Positions 34,415 to 45,400 of a stretch of DNA of 64,000 nt are shown piece by piece. A program made the position numbers and the translations under genes. The notes under the pieces are model-generated. The model did not search any database and was not told the origin of the DNA. It saw only the letters and a program-made list of their open reading frames with translations. Positions within the stretch are counted from its first letter, which is position 1. Every line of letters begins with the position of its first letter. This DNA is from JACMLD01 sp044223995 (GTDB lineage Bacteria > Bacteroidota > Bacteroidia > Chitinophagales > Chitinophagaceae): positions 682,001-746,000 of the forward strand of contig JBGALE010000001.1 of assembly GCA_044223995.1 (NCBI GenBank), written 5' to 3'.

Positions 34415-36331
34415 TTAATTTTCCTTTGTCTTGTTCTCCTTTTTCTCGTTGATCATTTCCATAAGTTTCAATCCAAGCAAACCACTGATACCGCCTTCGG
34501 TTCCGTTGCCGCCACCAATCAGTACATCAGGTATTACCTTGATATTGCTCTTACCGATTTCCTCCGTCACTTTATAACGGGTGAAGTTGTCGCCGCCCAT
34601 GGCTTTTACCTGCAATTCGTAGGCTTCGGCTGTGGAACGACCAATGGCCATAATTTTTTCAGCTTCAGCCAAACCGGTTTTGGAAATTTTTTCCGCATCA
34701 GCGGCGGCGTTCAGCTTGGTGGCTTCTGCCTGTGCACCGGCCCTTGCCCGGGTGGCTTCGGCTTCTGCATTTGCCCGCATCTTGGTGGCCTCTGCTTCAG
34801 CGTTTACATTCAGTTTTAAACTGGTAGCATCACCTTCGGCTTTTTTAACAGTAGCATCAGCAGTACGTTGCGCAATTTCCACACTTTGCTGTGCCTTTAC
34901 AATTTCTTTTTGCATATCGGCAATAGCGGTTTCTTTTTCCATACCCTGTCTTTTTTCCTGCGCCATTCTTTGCGTTTCATAAGTCTTTTCTTCTTCCTGC
35001 GCAATCTTCCTGTCCGTAAGTGTCTTCATCAACGCTTCCGGTGGGACGATATCACCAATCAGTGTATCCACTGCATTCACATTGTAATCGTCCAGAACAG
35101 CTTTGATATGATCTTTAGCAGCACCCTGTCTTTCCTTACGTGTACTCAGGAAGCTGATAACATCGCTGTCCTGTGCACTGTTCCGGAAATAGTTACCAAT
35201 AGTAGGTTCCAGCACCTGGCTCACCAGGTTACTCATGCTGCCGAACCGGGCAATTACTTTCGGTGCTTCATTGGCAGGGATGTGAATGATCTGTGCCACG
35301 TCGAGGTTGAAAGGGAAACCGTCTTTCGAACGAACGGTAATCGTACTAAGGTTCTTATCCAGTGCATGTGCTTCACTGCGTGCATTGGCCCAGTTTAGTA
35401 CAAGGTTGGTTGTTGGAACCAGTTCCACTTTCATCGTGTATTTGTTGATGGGGTATTTACCGGGGCCCAATGGTTCCATCCATACACCGCGGAAACCTTT
35501 TTCAACAATGTTGCCATGTTTGAAAGTTTCACCGGTAAGATCCTTTCCGTCTTCTCCAATATAAGAGATGACCACACCCACATGACCAATGGGAACATCC
35601 GTCATGGGTATTTCTTCAATCTGTACAGCCCAGGGGTTGATATAATACGAACCCGCCAGCATAACCTGCGGTTGAAGACCACGGTTACCACCTTTATTTA
35701 AAAAGGTATCGATGTCCTGGAAGTTGTTATGTGTTTCCACATACTTACCGGCAATCTGCCCAAGTGGTATCGGCTCACCGTCCATGGTAGTTACAATACC
35801 CACCATATTTTCGTGAATGATGATTTGATCGACGATCGTAACATCAAACAGGTGTGAGTTGATACGGTAGGAACCAGCCGTGATAAACGATGTCTGACGA
35901 CCACGTTGACCACCATTGTCCAGGAACTTTTGAGCGTCCTGGAAATTGTCGCTGTCAACACGGCGCGCCAATATGCGGCCGGTTTGAATTTCAGCACCGT
36001 CCTTACTCAGCACAAGGCCGATTTTACTTTCCGGGATTACGGTAAATGGAATCATATCCACTCCGTATTGCCAGGGCCACATGCCCCAGTATAAACCCGG
36101 CGCCAGTGTTTTGGCCTGGAAACCGGCTTCACCTTTGGTGGCAATAATTCGTCCGTCGGGCAGTTCACGATTGGCGCCAAACAAAACGAATTTCTTGGTG
36201 ACGAGGCCAATGCGGTTTTCGGGTACGATTACCATGCCGAAGAAAACACGCAGGATAAATTTGTGCAGGATAAGGGAAGCTATTATTACAAGCACCCACC
36301 AGTAAGCAGCAAATAGTTGTGAGAGATCCAT
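34415..36331 (-). CDS. SPFH/flotillin-like membrane protein
   Basis: A 638-residue protein with one N-terminal membrane segment (about residues 6-35), then a long SPFH (band 7) region (about 35-430) and a coiled coil rich in Ala-Glu-Ala repeats (about 445-585, for example AEAEATKMRANAEAEATRA). The tail (about 590-638) is a glycine-rich GGGNGTEGG segment followed by a charged end. SPFH proteins form large rings or scaffolds in the membrane and often partner with proteases or NfeD-type proteins. No NfeD gene is nearby, but two M90 peptidases flank it. It is divergent from the second, with 612 bp between. Confidence 0.9.
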   Translation of the reverse strand: MDLSQLFAAYWWVLVIIASLILHKFILRVFFGMVIVPENRIGLVTKKFVLFGANRELPDGRIIATKGEAGFQAKTLAPGLYWGMWPWQYGVDMIPFTVIPESKIGLVLSKDGAEIQTGRILARRVDSDNFQDAQKFLDNGGQRGRQTSFITAGSYRINSHLFDVTIVDQIIIHENMVGIVTTMDGEPIPLGQIAGKYVETHNNFQDIDTFLNKGGNRGLQPQVMLAGSYYINPWAVQIEEIPMTDVPIGHVGVVISYIGEDGKDLTGETFKHGNIVEKGFRGVWMEPLGPGKYPINKYTMKVELVPTTNLVLNWANARSEAHALDKNLSTITVRSKDGFPFNLDVAQIIHIPANEAPKVIARFGSMSNLVSQVLEPTIGNYFRNSAQDSDVISFLSTRKERQGAAKDHIKAVLDDYNVNAVDTLIGDIVPPEALMKTLTDRKIAQEEEKTYETQRMAQEKRQGMEKETAIADMQKEIVKAQQSVEIAQRTADATVKKAEGDATSLKLNVNAEAEATKMRANAEAEATRARAGAQAEATKLNAAADAEKISKTGLAEAEKIMAIGRSTAEAYELQVKAMGGDNFTRYKVTEEIGKSNIKVIPDVLIGGGNGTEGGISGLLGLKLMEMINEKKENKTKEN

Positions 36332-36943
36332 GATTTGTAGGTTTTAAGTTGAAAATAAATGTTGTTTCTATTGTGTCAAAGCCATGCAACTTCCTTCACG
36401 CATAATGTGGGTAAGTAAATAAACTTTGTTGGTAATTTAGACTTACTTGATTTGACTGGAGTTGCCAGTTGTAACAACTGGAAAAAGATGATGGTTACAT
36501 TCGTGTTGTCAGTTAAGCATTGACCACGTAAAGGTATAGCTGGGCTATACATACCTGTTAGTACAATCGGAAGAATGGACAGGAAACCGGGTACAGAAGG
36601 TGGCTGGTTTGTATGAATGGTAAACCCTTTAAAAATAGAAATTGTCTTAGTCCAAGACCTTTTAAATCCGTTAATGCGCATTATTATTCCGTGTATTAGC
36701 AATTGTAACACAGCAACTTAAGCTTTAATAATATTTTATTAGCAAAACATATTATACACAGGCTTTTACTTTTCAAAAAAAGTTTCTATTTTGTTTCAAC
36801 TTTCGTCCCACTCCTACTGATTTACCTCCCCCTTAAAGCTTAATTTTTTTTCCTCCTTCGGAAAGACCGTATTGATAAACATCCATACACCGTGTTGAAC
36901 CGGAACAGTTAACCGTTTCTGAACCACAAAAAAGAGACACCTT
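36332..36943. other. Intergenic region with palindromes, between the SPFH gene and the second M90 gene
   Basis: A 612-bp divergent spacer without a convincing gene; a 111-codon open frame on the minus strand has no family features. It holds CCAGTTGT-A-ACAACTGG (36465-36481), a perfect 17-bp palindrome, and GTATAGC-TGG-GCTATAC (36534-36550), a second inverted repeat. These may be operators for one or both divergent genes. The rest is AT-rich, with no perfect -33/-7 pair found. Confidence 0.5.
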
Positions 36944-37747
36944 ATGGAAATCGTGTTTATCTGCGTTCTGGTATTTTGTACCGTTAGCCTGTACAGTTTG
37001 TTACAGGAGCCATTCGAACGTTTTATGCAAAAACGTCGCTACAAGACGTTTCTCAAGCTGGAAGATTATTATCGTTCTGTTGTAAGTACACACCTGGCTT
37101 ATTTCCGACGCCTGACCGATAAAGAACAGCACCGTTTGTTGTTCCGCACATTTTTAATACACAAAGCGAAGAAGTTTCATTATGTAGGTATTGAAAAGAA
37201 AGAAGAGATGCCCATCCTGATCAGCGCGGTATCTGCACAGCTCACGCTGGGTCTGGACCGGTTTACGCTGAATTATTTCCGCGACATATTTGTACTGCAG
37301 CATGACTACCACTATGGTTATTATTCACTGCCGTTTATGGGTCACGTGGACAGTACCGGTATTTACCTGAGCTGGGATAATTTTATCAAAGGTATCCACC
37401 GTGCCGATGAAGACAGTAATGTGGGCCTGCACGAAATGGCACATGCACTGGCTTATGTAAACTTTATCGTTAAATCAGAAGAGGACAAACACTTTAAAAA
37501 AGAGTTCAAGAATTTTTCTAAAGTCGCAAGACCGATCTTCCAGGATATGCAGCGTGGGAAAAAGAATTTACTGGGCGAGTATGCCGCTACCAACTATCAC
37601 GAATTTTGGGCAGTCAGCGTGGAGAAGTTTTTTGAGAACCCTTTCCGCTTTAAATATGAGCTTCCTGAGTTGTATGAATCAATGGCCATGCTGCTGAAGC
37701 AAGACCCTTACGAAATGATTGTGCACAGAAGAGTTGCCATTGCTTAA
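36944..37747 (+). CDS. M90 family zinc metallopeptidase (MtfA-like), second copy
   Basis: A 267-residue paralog of the 33399 gene. An N-terminal hydrophobic stretch (about residues 1-18) anchors it. The zinc site is HEMAH (His163, Glu164, His167) within VGLHEMAHALAYVNF, with the conserved LQHDYHYGYYSLPFMGHV segment before it and NYHEFWAVSVEKFFE after it. It lacks the proline-rich N-terminal extension and the Asp-rich insertion of its partner. A regulated peptidase at the membrane is the best guess; the substrate is unknown. Confidence 0.85.
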   Translation: MEIVFICVLVFCTVSLYSLLQEPFERFMQKRRYKTFLKLEDYYRSVVSTHLAYFRRLTDKEQHRLLFRTFLIHKAKKFHYVGIEKKEEMPILISAVSAQLTLGLDRFTLNYFRDIFVLQHDYHYGYYSLPFMGHVDSTGIYLSWDNFIKGIHRADEDSNVGLHEMAHALAYVNFIVKSEEDKHFKKEFKNFSKVARPIFQDMQRGKKNLLGEYAATNYHEFWAVSVEKFFENPFRFKYELPELYESMAMLLKQDPYEMIVHRRVAIA

Positions 37748-37806
37748 TCCTGGCTGCCACATATTTTAAGGAACATGACTTTAAGCTATTAACTACGAGC
37801 TACTAA

Positions 37807-38226
37807 CTAACTAATATTTTCTTTCGTACCGGAAATGATAATTTTTTCTTCCCGTATTTCCGGTTTTTTATAAAAAATATAGAACCACGCCAGCAGGCTG
37901 AGGCCGCAGGCAAAAGGCACCAGTGCGAATTGCCGTAATCCATACCCATGCCATACATCTTCATCCCAGTGAAAAAATTCCCCAATCATCCAAAGACAGT
38001 TCGCAGTAATCCATAAGACGATAGCGAGGTTGTGAATAAGCTCAGATACCATATGTCTTGTTTGCCAGGTAATCAGCAGGGCAACGGACAGGGTGGGCAC
38101 AATCATTATCAACCCCGGTATCCGCAGGTTGAGGGCCCAGCAGGCATCTTTCATCAACCATAAAAGAATGTGCAGGTTTTCGGTTTTCCTGAATCGCGCG
38201 GGGATAGTATAAACAGTATTACTCAT
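37807..38226 (-). CDS. Small multi-pass membrane protein, unknown
   Basis: The ATG at 38226 (139 aa, MSNTVYTIPARF) is preferred to a TTG at 38235. About three to four transmembrane segments are visible: LNLRIPGLIMIVPTLSVALL, NLAIVLWITANCLWMIGEFF and ALVPFACGLSLLAWFYIFY. A tryptophan-rich loop with HWDEDVWHG is conserved-looking. The C-terminal tail is charged and cytoplasmic-like. I do not recognise the family. It stands alone, convergent with the M90 gene. Confidence 0.65.
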   Translation of the reverse strand: MSNTVYTIPARFRKTENLHILLWLMKDACWALNLRIPGLIMIVPTLSVALLITWQTRHMVSELIHNLAIVLWITANCLWMIGEFFHWDEDVWHGYGLRQFALVPFACGLSLLAWFYIFYKKPEIREEKIIISGTKENIS

Positions 38227-38359
38227 TGCAGTCAATGATGATTTGATAAAAGAATTTGGTTCAATCAGTGTAGAAACAAAAATAGAAAAATGAGCATTGA
38301 ATTGTCCAATAAAATTTAATTCAATGATAAATGGCAGTGACAGTTTAATAAATATTATA

Positions 38360-39415
38360 CTACCTGCTTAAAATCCTGCTGAATCGTTGAACATTTGCCT
38401 CCGGCTGAATGGCAGCTCCATTAATAAAAGAATCGGCCAACTGTTTTGCAAACCATGGTGCCAGTGAACAACCCTTGGTGCCCATGCCATTGAGGATACC
38501 AATGTTGGAATACTGCGGATGTATCCCAACGAATGGTCGCCGCTCCAGCGTGGCAGGACGAACAGCAGCTTTGTGATCGATGATAGTGTATGGAAGTTGC
38601 AATGTTTGTTTGAGCCAATTGTCCGCAAACTGGTAAAAACCTTTGGTGGGTTGAGCGTCTTCAAATTCCCAGAGATACGTAGAGCCCAGCCAAAAGATAT
38701 TGTCTTTCCAGGGTACGAGGCTGTATCCTTTTTTAAGAATATGGGTGGTGGGCATATCATTAATTTCTACCCAGATGGCTTCACCTTTGTTGGCGCCGTA
38801 AGGGAGATTTTTGAAATAAGGATTTTCAAAACCGGCCGCGCCATCGCAAAAGATAATTTTTTTTGCCAGGATGTCTTCATATTCCACCACATTATCTTTT
38901 ATTGCCAGCTTGCTGATGTCAAAATGTACAGGCAACAATTGTTTTCTTTCCAGTAAAAAGTGTCGCTGTTGCTTCAGTAACAATGAAAGGTCTATTAAAT
39001 AAGCAGGTTGTATGATGCCATAGCCAAAATCGTATCGAATAACATTTCTCCAGTCGTTTTCATCAGCCGGCAGGGAAAGATATTCCTGGTCTTTCTCGTA
39101 GCGTTCAGTAAAAGCAACGCGCATTTGTGGCGTCGGGAAAAAATCAATCACATCTTTTTGATGGATGCAGGAGATATTCAATGTTTGTCCAATAGCCTCA
39201 TAAGCATGACGAACGAAGGGTATGAGTTCATCGATCATCCAGGTTTTTACAATTCTTCTCCCCGTAACCGGGTTAATGATACCCGACGCCACGCGCGTAG
39301 CCGAAGATGGATTCTCCTCATCGATGACAACAAATGAGCAATTCTTCTGCTGCAGGTAATTACTCAGCCATGTGCCGCACAATCCCTGGCCGATGATGAG
39401 AAAATCTGTTTCCAT
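38360..39415 (-). CDS. FAD-dependent oxidoreductase (DAO family)
   Basis: A 351-residue flavoenzyme. The FAD-binding Rossmann start is FLIIGQGLCGTWLS (residues 5-18), with a second glycine pattern near ASGIINPVTGRR and a C-terminal GMGTKGCSLAPWFAKQLAD that closes the FAD site. The nearest comparison is the D-amino-acid/glycine oxidase group, including the oxidase half of MnmC; no methyltransferase half is present. The substrate amine is unknown. It sits 42 bp after the alpha-2-macroglobulin gene on the same strand and may be co-transcribed. Confidence 0.82.
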   Translation of the reverse strand: METDFLIIGQGLCGTWLSNYLQQKNCSFVVIDEENPSSATRVASGIINPVTGRRIVKTWMIDELIPFVRHAYEAIGQTLNISCIHQKDVIDFFPTPQMRVAFTERYEKDQEYLSLPADENDWRNVIRYDFGYGIIQPAYLIDLSLLLKQQRHFLLERKQLLPVHFDISKLAIKDNVVEYEDILAKKIIFCDGAAGFENPYFKNLPYGANKGEAIWVEINDMPTTHILKKGYSLVPWKDNIFWLGSTYLWEFEDAQPTKGFYQFADNWLKQTLQLPYTIIDHKAAVRPATLERRPFVGIHPQYSNIGILNGMGTKGCSLAPWFAKQLADSFINGAAIQPEANVQRFSRILSR

Positions 39416-39456
39416 GTATTGACTCCAATTTTTTGTCCTTGTATCCCTTCTGTTTA

Positions 39457-42400
39457 TTATTCTACATTCACCCGAACGCCTTCACTGTGACTGCTGAACT
39501 CCGGTGCATACATACACTGAATGGTTGTAACACCATTGCTGAAATTTCCTGTATGCGTCACGAACAATGTGTATTCAAAAACATATACACCTTTTGGCAA
39601 TTCATTAAAAAAGAAATTGGTGCTGGCATCCTTGGTGCTTTCGTAATAACCAAGGCCGCCCTGCCATTTGTAGTCACTTAAAACATTGATGGGCTCCATA
39701 CAGGCGCCGCGCATGTCTTTCATGTGAACATATTCCATGTCGCGGTCCACACGCAGCTCGATACGTACTTTAATTTTGTCGCCGACTTTTAGATAATCAT
39801 TTTCATTAACCGGTGTCAAAACAGGACCTTTGTCGGTCAATTTTTCAACAAATAATTTTTTATTCAGTTTCAAGGGCGTGGAAGCGCCGGTTATTTTATC
39901 CAGTTGTTCAAAATATTGCCAGTACACAGCGCCCCAACTCGCAGATGGGTTATTGTTATCACTGCTGATCTTTACGGTGATATCGCCCATGGCCGGGTTT
40001 ACGAACGGACCATCAATTGTTTTCTTAAAATAACCTGTTCCTGCTTCCTGTTTTTCACTGGTACTGCTGACTGTTTTATCGCCTAAATTAATCTCCACTT
40101 CCGGCGTATTATTTAACCAATCGCTACCCTGCAATAACAATGCATAGCAGGCCTCGGCTGTTGCTTTCGTAGTTTTCCAGTCGTGTACCTGTTTTTGTTT
40201 GAGCAACCAGGTTTTTAGATTATCAACTGTTTGGTTGTCCTTGCTGATTTCTGCAAAAGCTTCTATCAGCAGGCTTTGCGTTTCTACTGGCGCCTGGTGC
40301 CAGTAATAGCCTCCAGTATTATCTTTCCAGTACATCCCCAATTCTTCATTGTTGATGGCATTTTGTTTGAGCGACCGTATGATATCATTCGCTGTTTTTA
40401 TATCTCCCTTCCTGGATAAATACAATGCCATCATGCCCTGCATATAGCGGCTTTGCTGGAGCCAATACTGTTTGCTTTCCTGCGTGTAATAGTTAACCGC
40501 AGTGAGCGAAGCAGCAGGTATGGCAATATTGCTAAAGAAACTCCTCATGTACAGGTATTGGATATCCGTGTAGCTGAGGTTATTCTTTTTCAGGTCGGCC
40601 TTATGTTTGAGTAATTGTTTGTAATCGTTTGCTACCTGGTTATCGAGATAAGTGATGGCGTTTTTTACCACCTCACTCCATTGTTGTTGCTGTGCAGCTG
40701 TTAATGCATTTAATTTCTTTAAATGACCAATACCGGTCATTATGTATTGGGTCATATAACGATCATCGGGACCGCCTTTGAACCATACGAAACCACCATT
40801 GTCACTTTGCAGTTGACGCAATTTTTCAAAAGAAGCGTTCAATTCGGCGCTCATGCGCATCATATCAAATAACAGGGCAATATTTTTCTTTTGTTTTGTT
40901 TCATTTTTTGCATCCAGTACCCAGGGTGTTTCTTCGAGGAGAATGGATTTCAGCTCAGGGTTTTTTTGCAAATTGGACAGCATGGCACTCGTATCACTTG
41001 TTCTCCATTTTTCAAAAACAGCTTTTAATTTAGGCGAAGTATTAGCTACTTTGGTGGCAATCGCATTGGCATAATAACGGTTAAAAGTTTGCTCTGCGCA
41101 TTCATAAGGATACTCCATCAGGTAGGGAAGGGCCTGTACTGCATACCAGGCAGGATTGGTAGTGAATTCAATGGTCAGTGCATGTTGCTGTAGTGTTTCG
41201 CTGTTGCCACTTTGCAACAATTTTTCAAAGCGGAAATGTTTGGGTGCTTTGCCACGCATGGGCAATGGCATACTCTCTGTTACCAGCATGCTGTTGGACA
41301 AAACAGGGATAGCTGCTTCTTCACCATCACTGTTGTCGCCGGCCTGTGCCACAAAACGATATTGTACCGCACTGTTGTATTGGTAAGGAATGTCTATAGA
41401 AAATTTCACGACGGTACTTTGCCCGGCGTCTGCGGTAAAGTATTGCGTGGGGTACATATTGCGGAACCAGCCGCTCACCGATTCGCCGGTGGCGGCATTT
41501 TGCAAATCCAGTTGAACCGTACCAGTAACTTCTTTGTCTGTCAGGTTTACCACTTTGGCACTGAGTTCCATTTTATCGCCTTCGCGTAAAAACCGAGGCA
41601 CATTGGGTTGTACCATCAGTGGTTTTTGGGTGATGACGGTACTGGAAGAATAACCAAATGCCAGGTCCTTGGTATGTGCAAGCGACTGGAACTTCCATTT
41701 GGTGAGCGCTTCAGGAATGGTAAAGCCAAAGGCAATGTTACCGTCCTTGTCTGTTTTTAAATCAGGAAAGAAGAAAGCGGTTTCATTAAAGTTTTTGCGG
41801 ATTTGCAATGATGCCGTGGAATTACCTTTTGATTTCTCTTTATCAAGCCCATCCGTTACACCGTCGCTATCATTAAGATCATAAATTATCTTATTTGACC
41901 TAGTGTCTTCAACTGCCATTTTCCTTCCCTTTGCTAAGTTGGCTTTAGCAGCTATATCTGTTTTTCCCATAACATCGCCGCGTACAAACATATCGGATTT
42001 ACTTACTTCAAATAAGTTTTCTCTGGAATATTCATTTTGAATGCTTACTATTTGATCATAAAGCTTATTGTTAAATACTTTATCTTGACGTTGGTATTTT
42101 GGCTGAGAATGAACTAAGTTAAAGCAACTATTTCCTACCCAATTATTGCTATTCAAATACACGTCCCAAATATTTGGTTTCGACCAACTATGCGATCTAA
42201 ACTCATCCAGCGACGCGTCATACATACTGGCCAGCATTTCGGCCGCTACTTTTTCTCCCTTGTTGCCACTTATTTTTAACTTCCATTTTTCCTCGCTCCC
42301 AGGCAATGTTTTGTCACGGAATGTTTCATAGGTGATTTGTAAATCCTTGTTACTCCAGGGCACCATCACGGTATTGTCCAGGGAATAGAACCTATTGTCC

Positions 42401-45400
42401 TTTACAAAGAAATGATACACACCAAATCCGCCGCGTTCTATTTCTGTAATTACAAACGGGATAGTTTTCTTTTCCGCAGAGAGTTTGAGATAACTAAAAT
42501 TGTTCGCACCTGTTTTATCATCTTGTCCGGCTTTGGCTATCTGTTGTATGACATAAATATCTTTTGCAGAAGAACCAATGGCAATACGGGAGGTATCACC
42601 GGGTTCGTTGCTATTTTTGGTATTCGTACCCCAGAGGTATGCCGTAACCGGAATGGAATTGCTTTTTTGATCATAGAGATTGATATACTGTATATCCTTT
42701 ACGGTTTCCCCATTCTTATCCCTGGTACTGACTTCTATGACATACCAGCCTTCACCCAATTTTGAATTCGGTAATTCAAATACACCGGTCGAAGCAGTAG
42801 AATCATTTTTGCGCAATACAATATTTCCTCTTTGCCAGTTGTGGTAATCGGCTTCATTGTTGTATTCGTCGTGTGGGAATGCAGCAATAAATTCCTCCTT
42901 TGCCATGGTAAACTGATCCGGCTGTTCCCAGAATCTTTTCCTGATAAGACGCTCCGGCGGCACCAGTGAATAAACGGTGCAATACACCAGCGACGGTTCA
43001 AACTGCCCATTCATATTTTTAGTAGTAATGGAAATAGTTTTTAAACTATCTGCTGGCAGTATTTCAGGAACACCTATCGTTAGTTGCAGGGATTTGTAGG
43101 AAACAGATATGGTGGTTTCGCCGCTCCGGGTTTCCCCATTGATATCGGTGACATCGGCTGTTACCTTATAATCAAATACAGGTTCCAGTTCCCTGCTTAC
43201 ACTGGCATCGGGTATTGCCTTGAATGTAATATTAAATGAACCGTCAGCATTCGTTTTTAATTCGCCGTGTGTGATCTCCGCATTGCTGCCACGCGGGTAA
43301 CCGATTTTCCGGTACAACCAGGGATAAATAAAACGGGCAACACGCTGTACCCTGTAGGTAACTTTTGCCCCATCGATGTTATTTCCGGCAAATGCTTTGG
43401 CATTCCCCTTCACGGTAATACTATCATTGACGGTGTAAGTACCTTTTACAGTTTCATATTCCACATAGAATTTGGGGCGTTTGTATTCTTCTACGGAGAA
43501 ATAAGATGTGCCATTCAAAGTTTCATCTGCGACATAAAATTCACCATTCAGTACGCCTTCCGGTAATTTGAATTTGCCCGAGTAGGAACCATATTCATTA
43601 GTCGTGACGCTGATACTGTCTGCTTTTTCCTGGTTGGCGTTGTACAGGTAGACGATTGTTGCCATGCCGGTGTACAATTTGCTTTTCCTGGTCTCCATGT
43701 CCTGCGTTATGGCAATACCTTTGAAGTACATGGTCTGGCCCGGCCGGTAAATACTCCTGTCTGTAAAAAAGAAAACCTTTGCGTTTGTTTTTTCAAAGGC
43801 AGCAGCATCGGTTATTTTGATGGCATTATCGTTTGTGTAAGGAATATAATAGTCATCACTCATAAACAACCTGTCTTTTTCATAGCTGATGTCAAGGCGG
43901 AAATTCCTGTCGTTGTTATTCCTCTTAATAGCCGCCGTTGAGAAATAGCCATTTTTATCTGCATTCAGTTTGTCCAATTTTTTCAACTGGTACTTACTGG
44001 TTTTATAGTCGTACTGGTTGTTCCACAATTGAACAGCTGCATTGGCAAGCGGCTGACCTGTTTCGCGGTTGAGTACAAAATAATTGCTCCCATTATTTAC
44101 ATAACTGATGTTGGACACATAGAAAAACTGTACCGCCAATGGATTGTTTTGCAGGCTAAAATCTTCTTTCCCGCTGCTCAGCAGGATGTATTTCCCGGCG
44201 GGCAATGCATCTATTTTTATTTCGGCGCTGTGCGTTTGATAATCATTGGTAGCTGGTAATGCTTGTTGCCATTTCTTTAGCGGGGACAATTTTACCAGGC
44301 TTTGCCAGTAGTTTTCATCGTAACGGTTGACTATCTTTTGCTCTAACTCTTCAGTCAATGCTATCACCCGTAGGTTGAGCTGTGTGATATTACGGTAACT
44401 TACCAGTGAACGAAATGGCTGACCGGGGATATTTACCTTTTCTGTGGTGAGCGTTAATTGCTGCTGGTTGATTTGTTGCAGTAAATTATAACAATTGACA
44501 AATCCTTCACTGCTGTCTTTCTGTGCCAATACTTCTTCGCAAATTTGTTTTGCTTTTATATACTCAAACCTGTTGGCGGTATCTTTAAATGGATTGTATT
44601 TTGCTGCTGCAATTCTGTAAGTTTCTGCCAAAAGATAGGAAGCCTGTGCAGCCGCAGGGTATTTCGGGTATTGTTTCGCGATATGGTTCAGCGCCATACG
44701 GTACAATTCTTCCTTGTTCTCCATCACCGCCTTTCCGTATACAAACTGCAGGCGAAGGATATCTGCATCGATGAATGCATCTGGTTTAGCATCGTCTATA
44801 TGAAACTGCAGGATTTCCTGGTAAATAAGCAACGCCTTCTGTTGCAGGGAAGTACTGTCATTGGTCCTGAAGCGGTGTTTTATAAAATCAGCAGCAGGCT
44901 CAAAAGCTGCCGCTTCATTTATTTCAAATGCATTGGCAGCTTTGGTGATTTCATTTTCTCCGCTCTGGAAATACTCCAGTGCATGGTGGGCGAGCAGGTC
45001 ATACAATGTTGGCCTAAGGTAACGCACATTGCCTTTTACAATAATAGGATCGAAAGCAGCCAGTTTGCTTTGCTGCAACGTCTTCCGGTCTTTTAGCGAA
45101 GCGAGATACAGGCTGGTTATTTTTTTATGAAAGTCATCGATGGTCCAGGTAGCAACATCTTCTTTTTTAAACGCAGTGGTGTTGGTCCTGTCGTATAAAT
45201 TGTAGCGATGTTGTCCTAAATAGTAATAGTATTTGTCTGCGAGGATGGTTTGCAGGATGTATTTTGCAGCGCCATTATTTTCCCGGACTTCTTTTTCGAG
45301 TAAGGTAAACGATCTTGAATCGTTGTCTTCCTGCAGGGTTTCTTCCAGTCCAATTTGGTATACCAGGGCCTTTATCAGTTGCCCGTCCTGCTTTTCCGCT

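Noticed and set aside
36376..36711. A 111-codon open frame in the long SPFH/M90 spacer
   Set aside because: No export, domain or repeat features; composition looks like random translation of AT-rich DNA.
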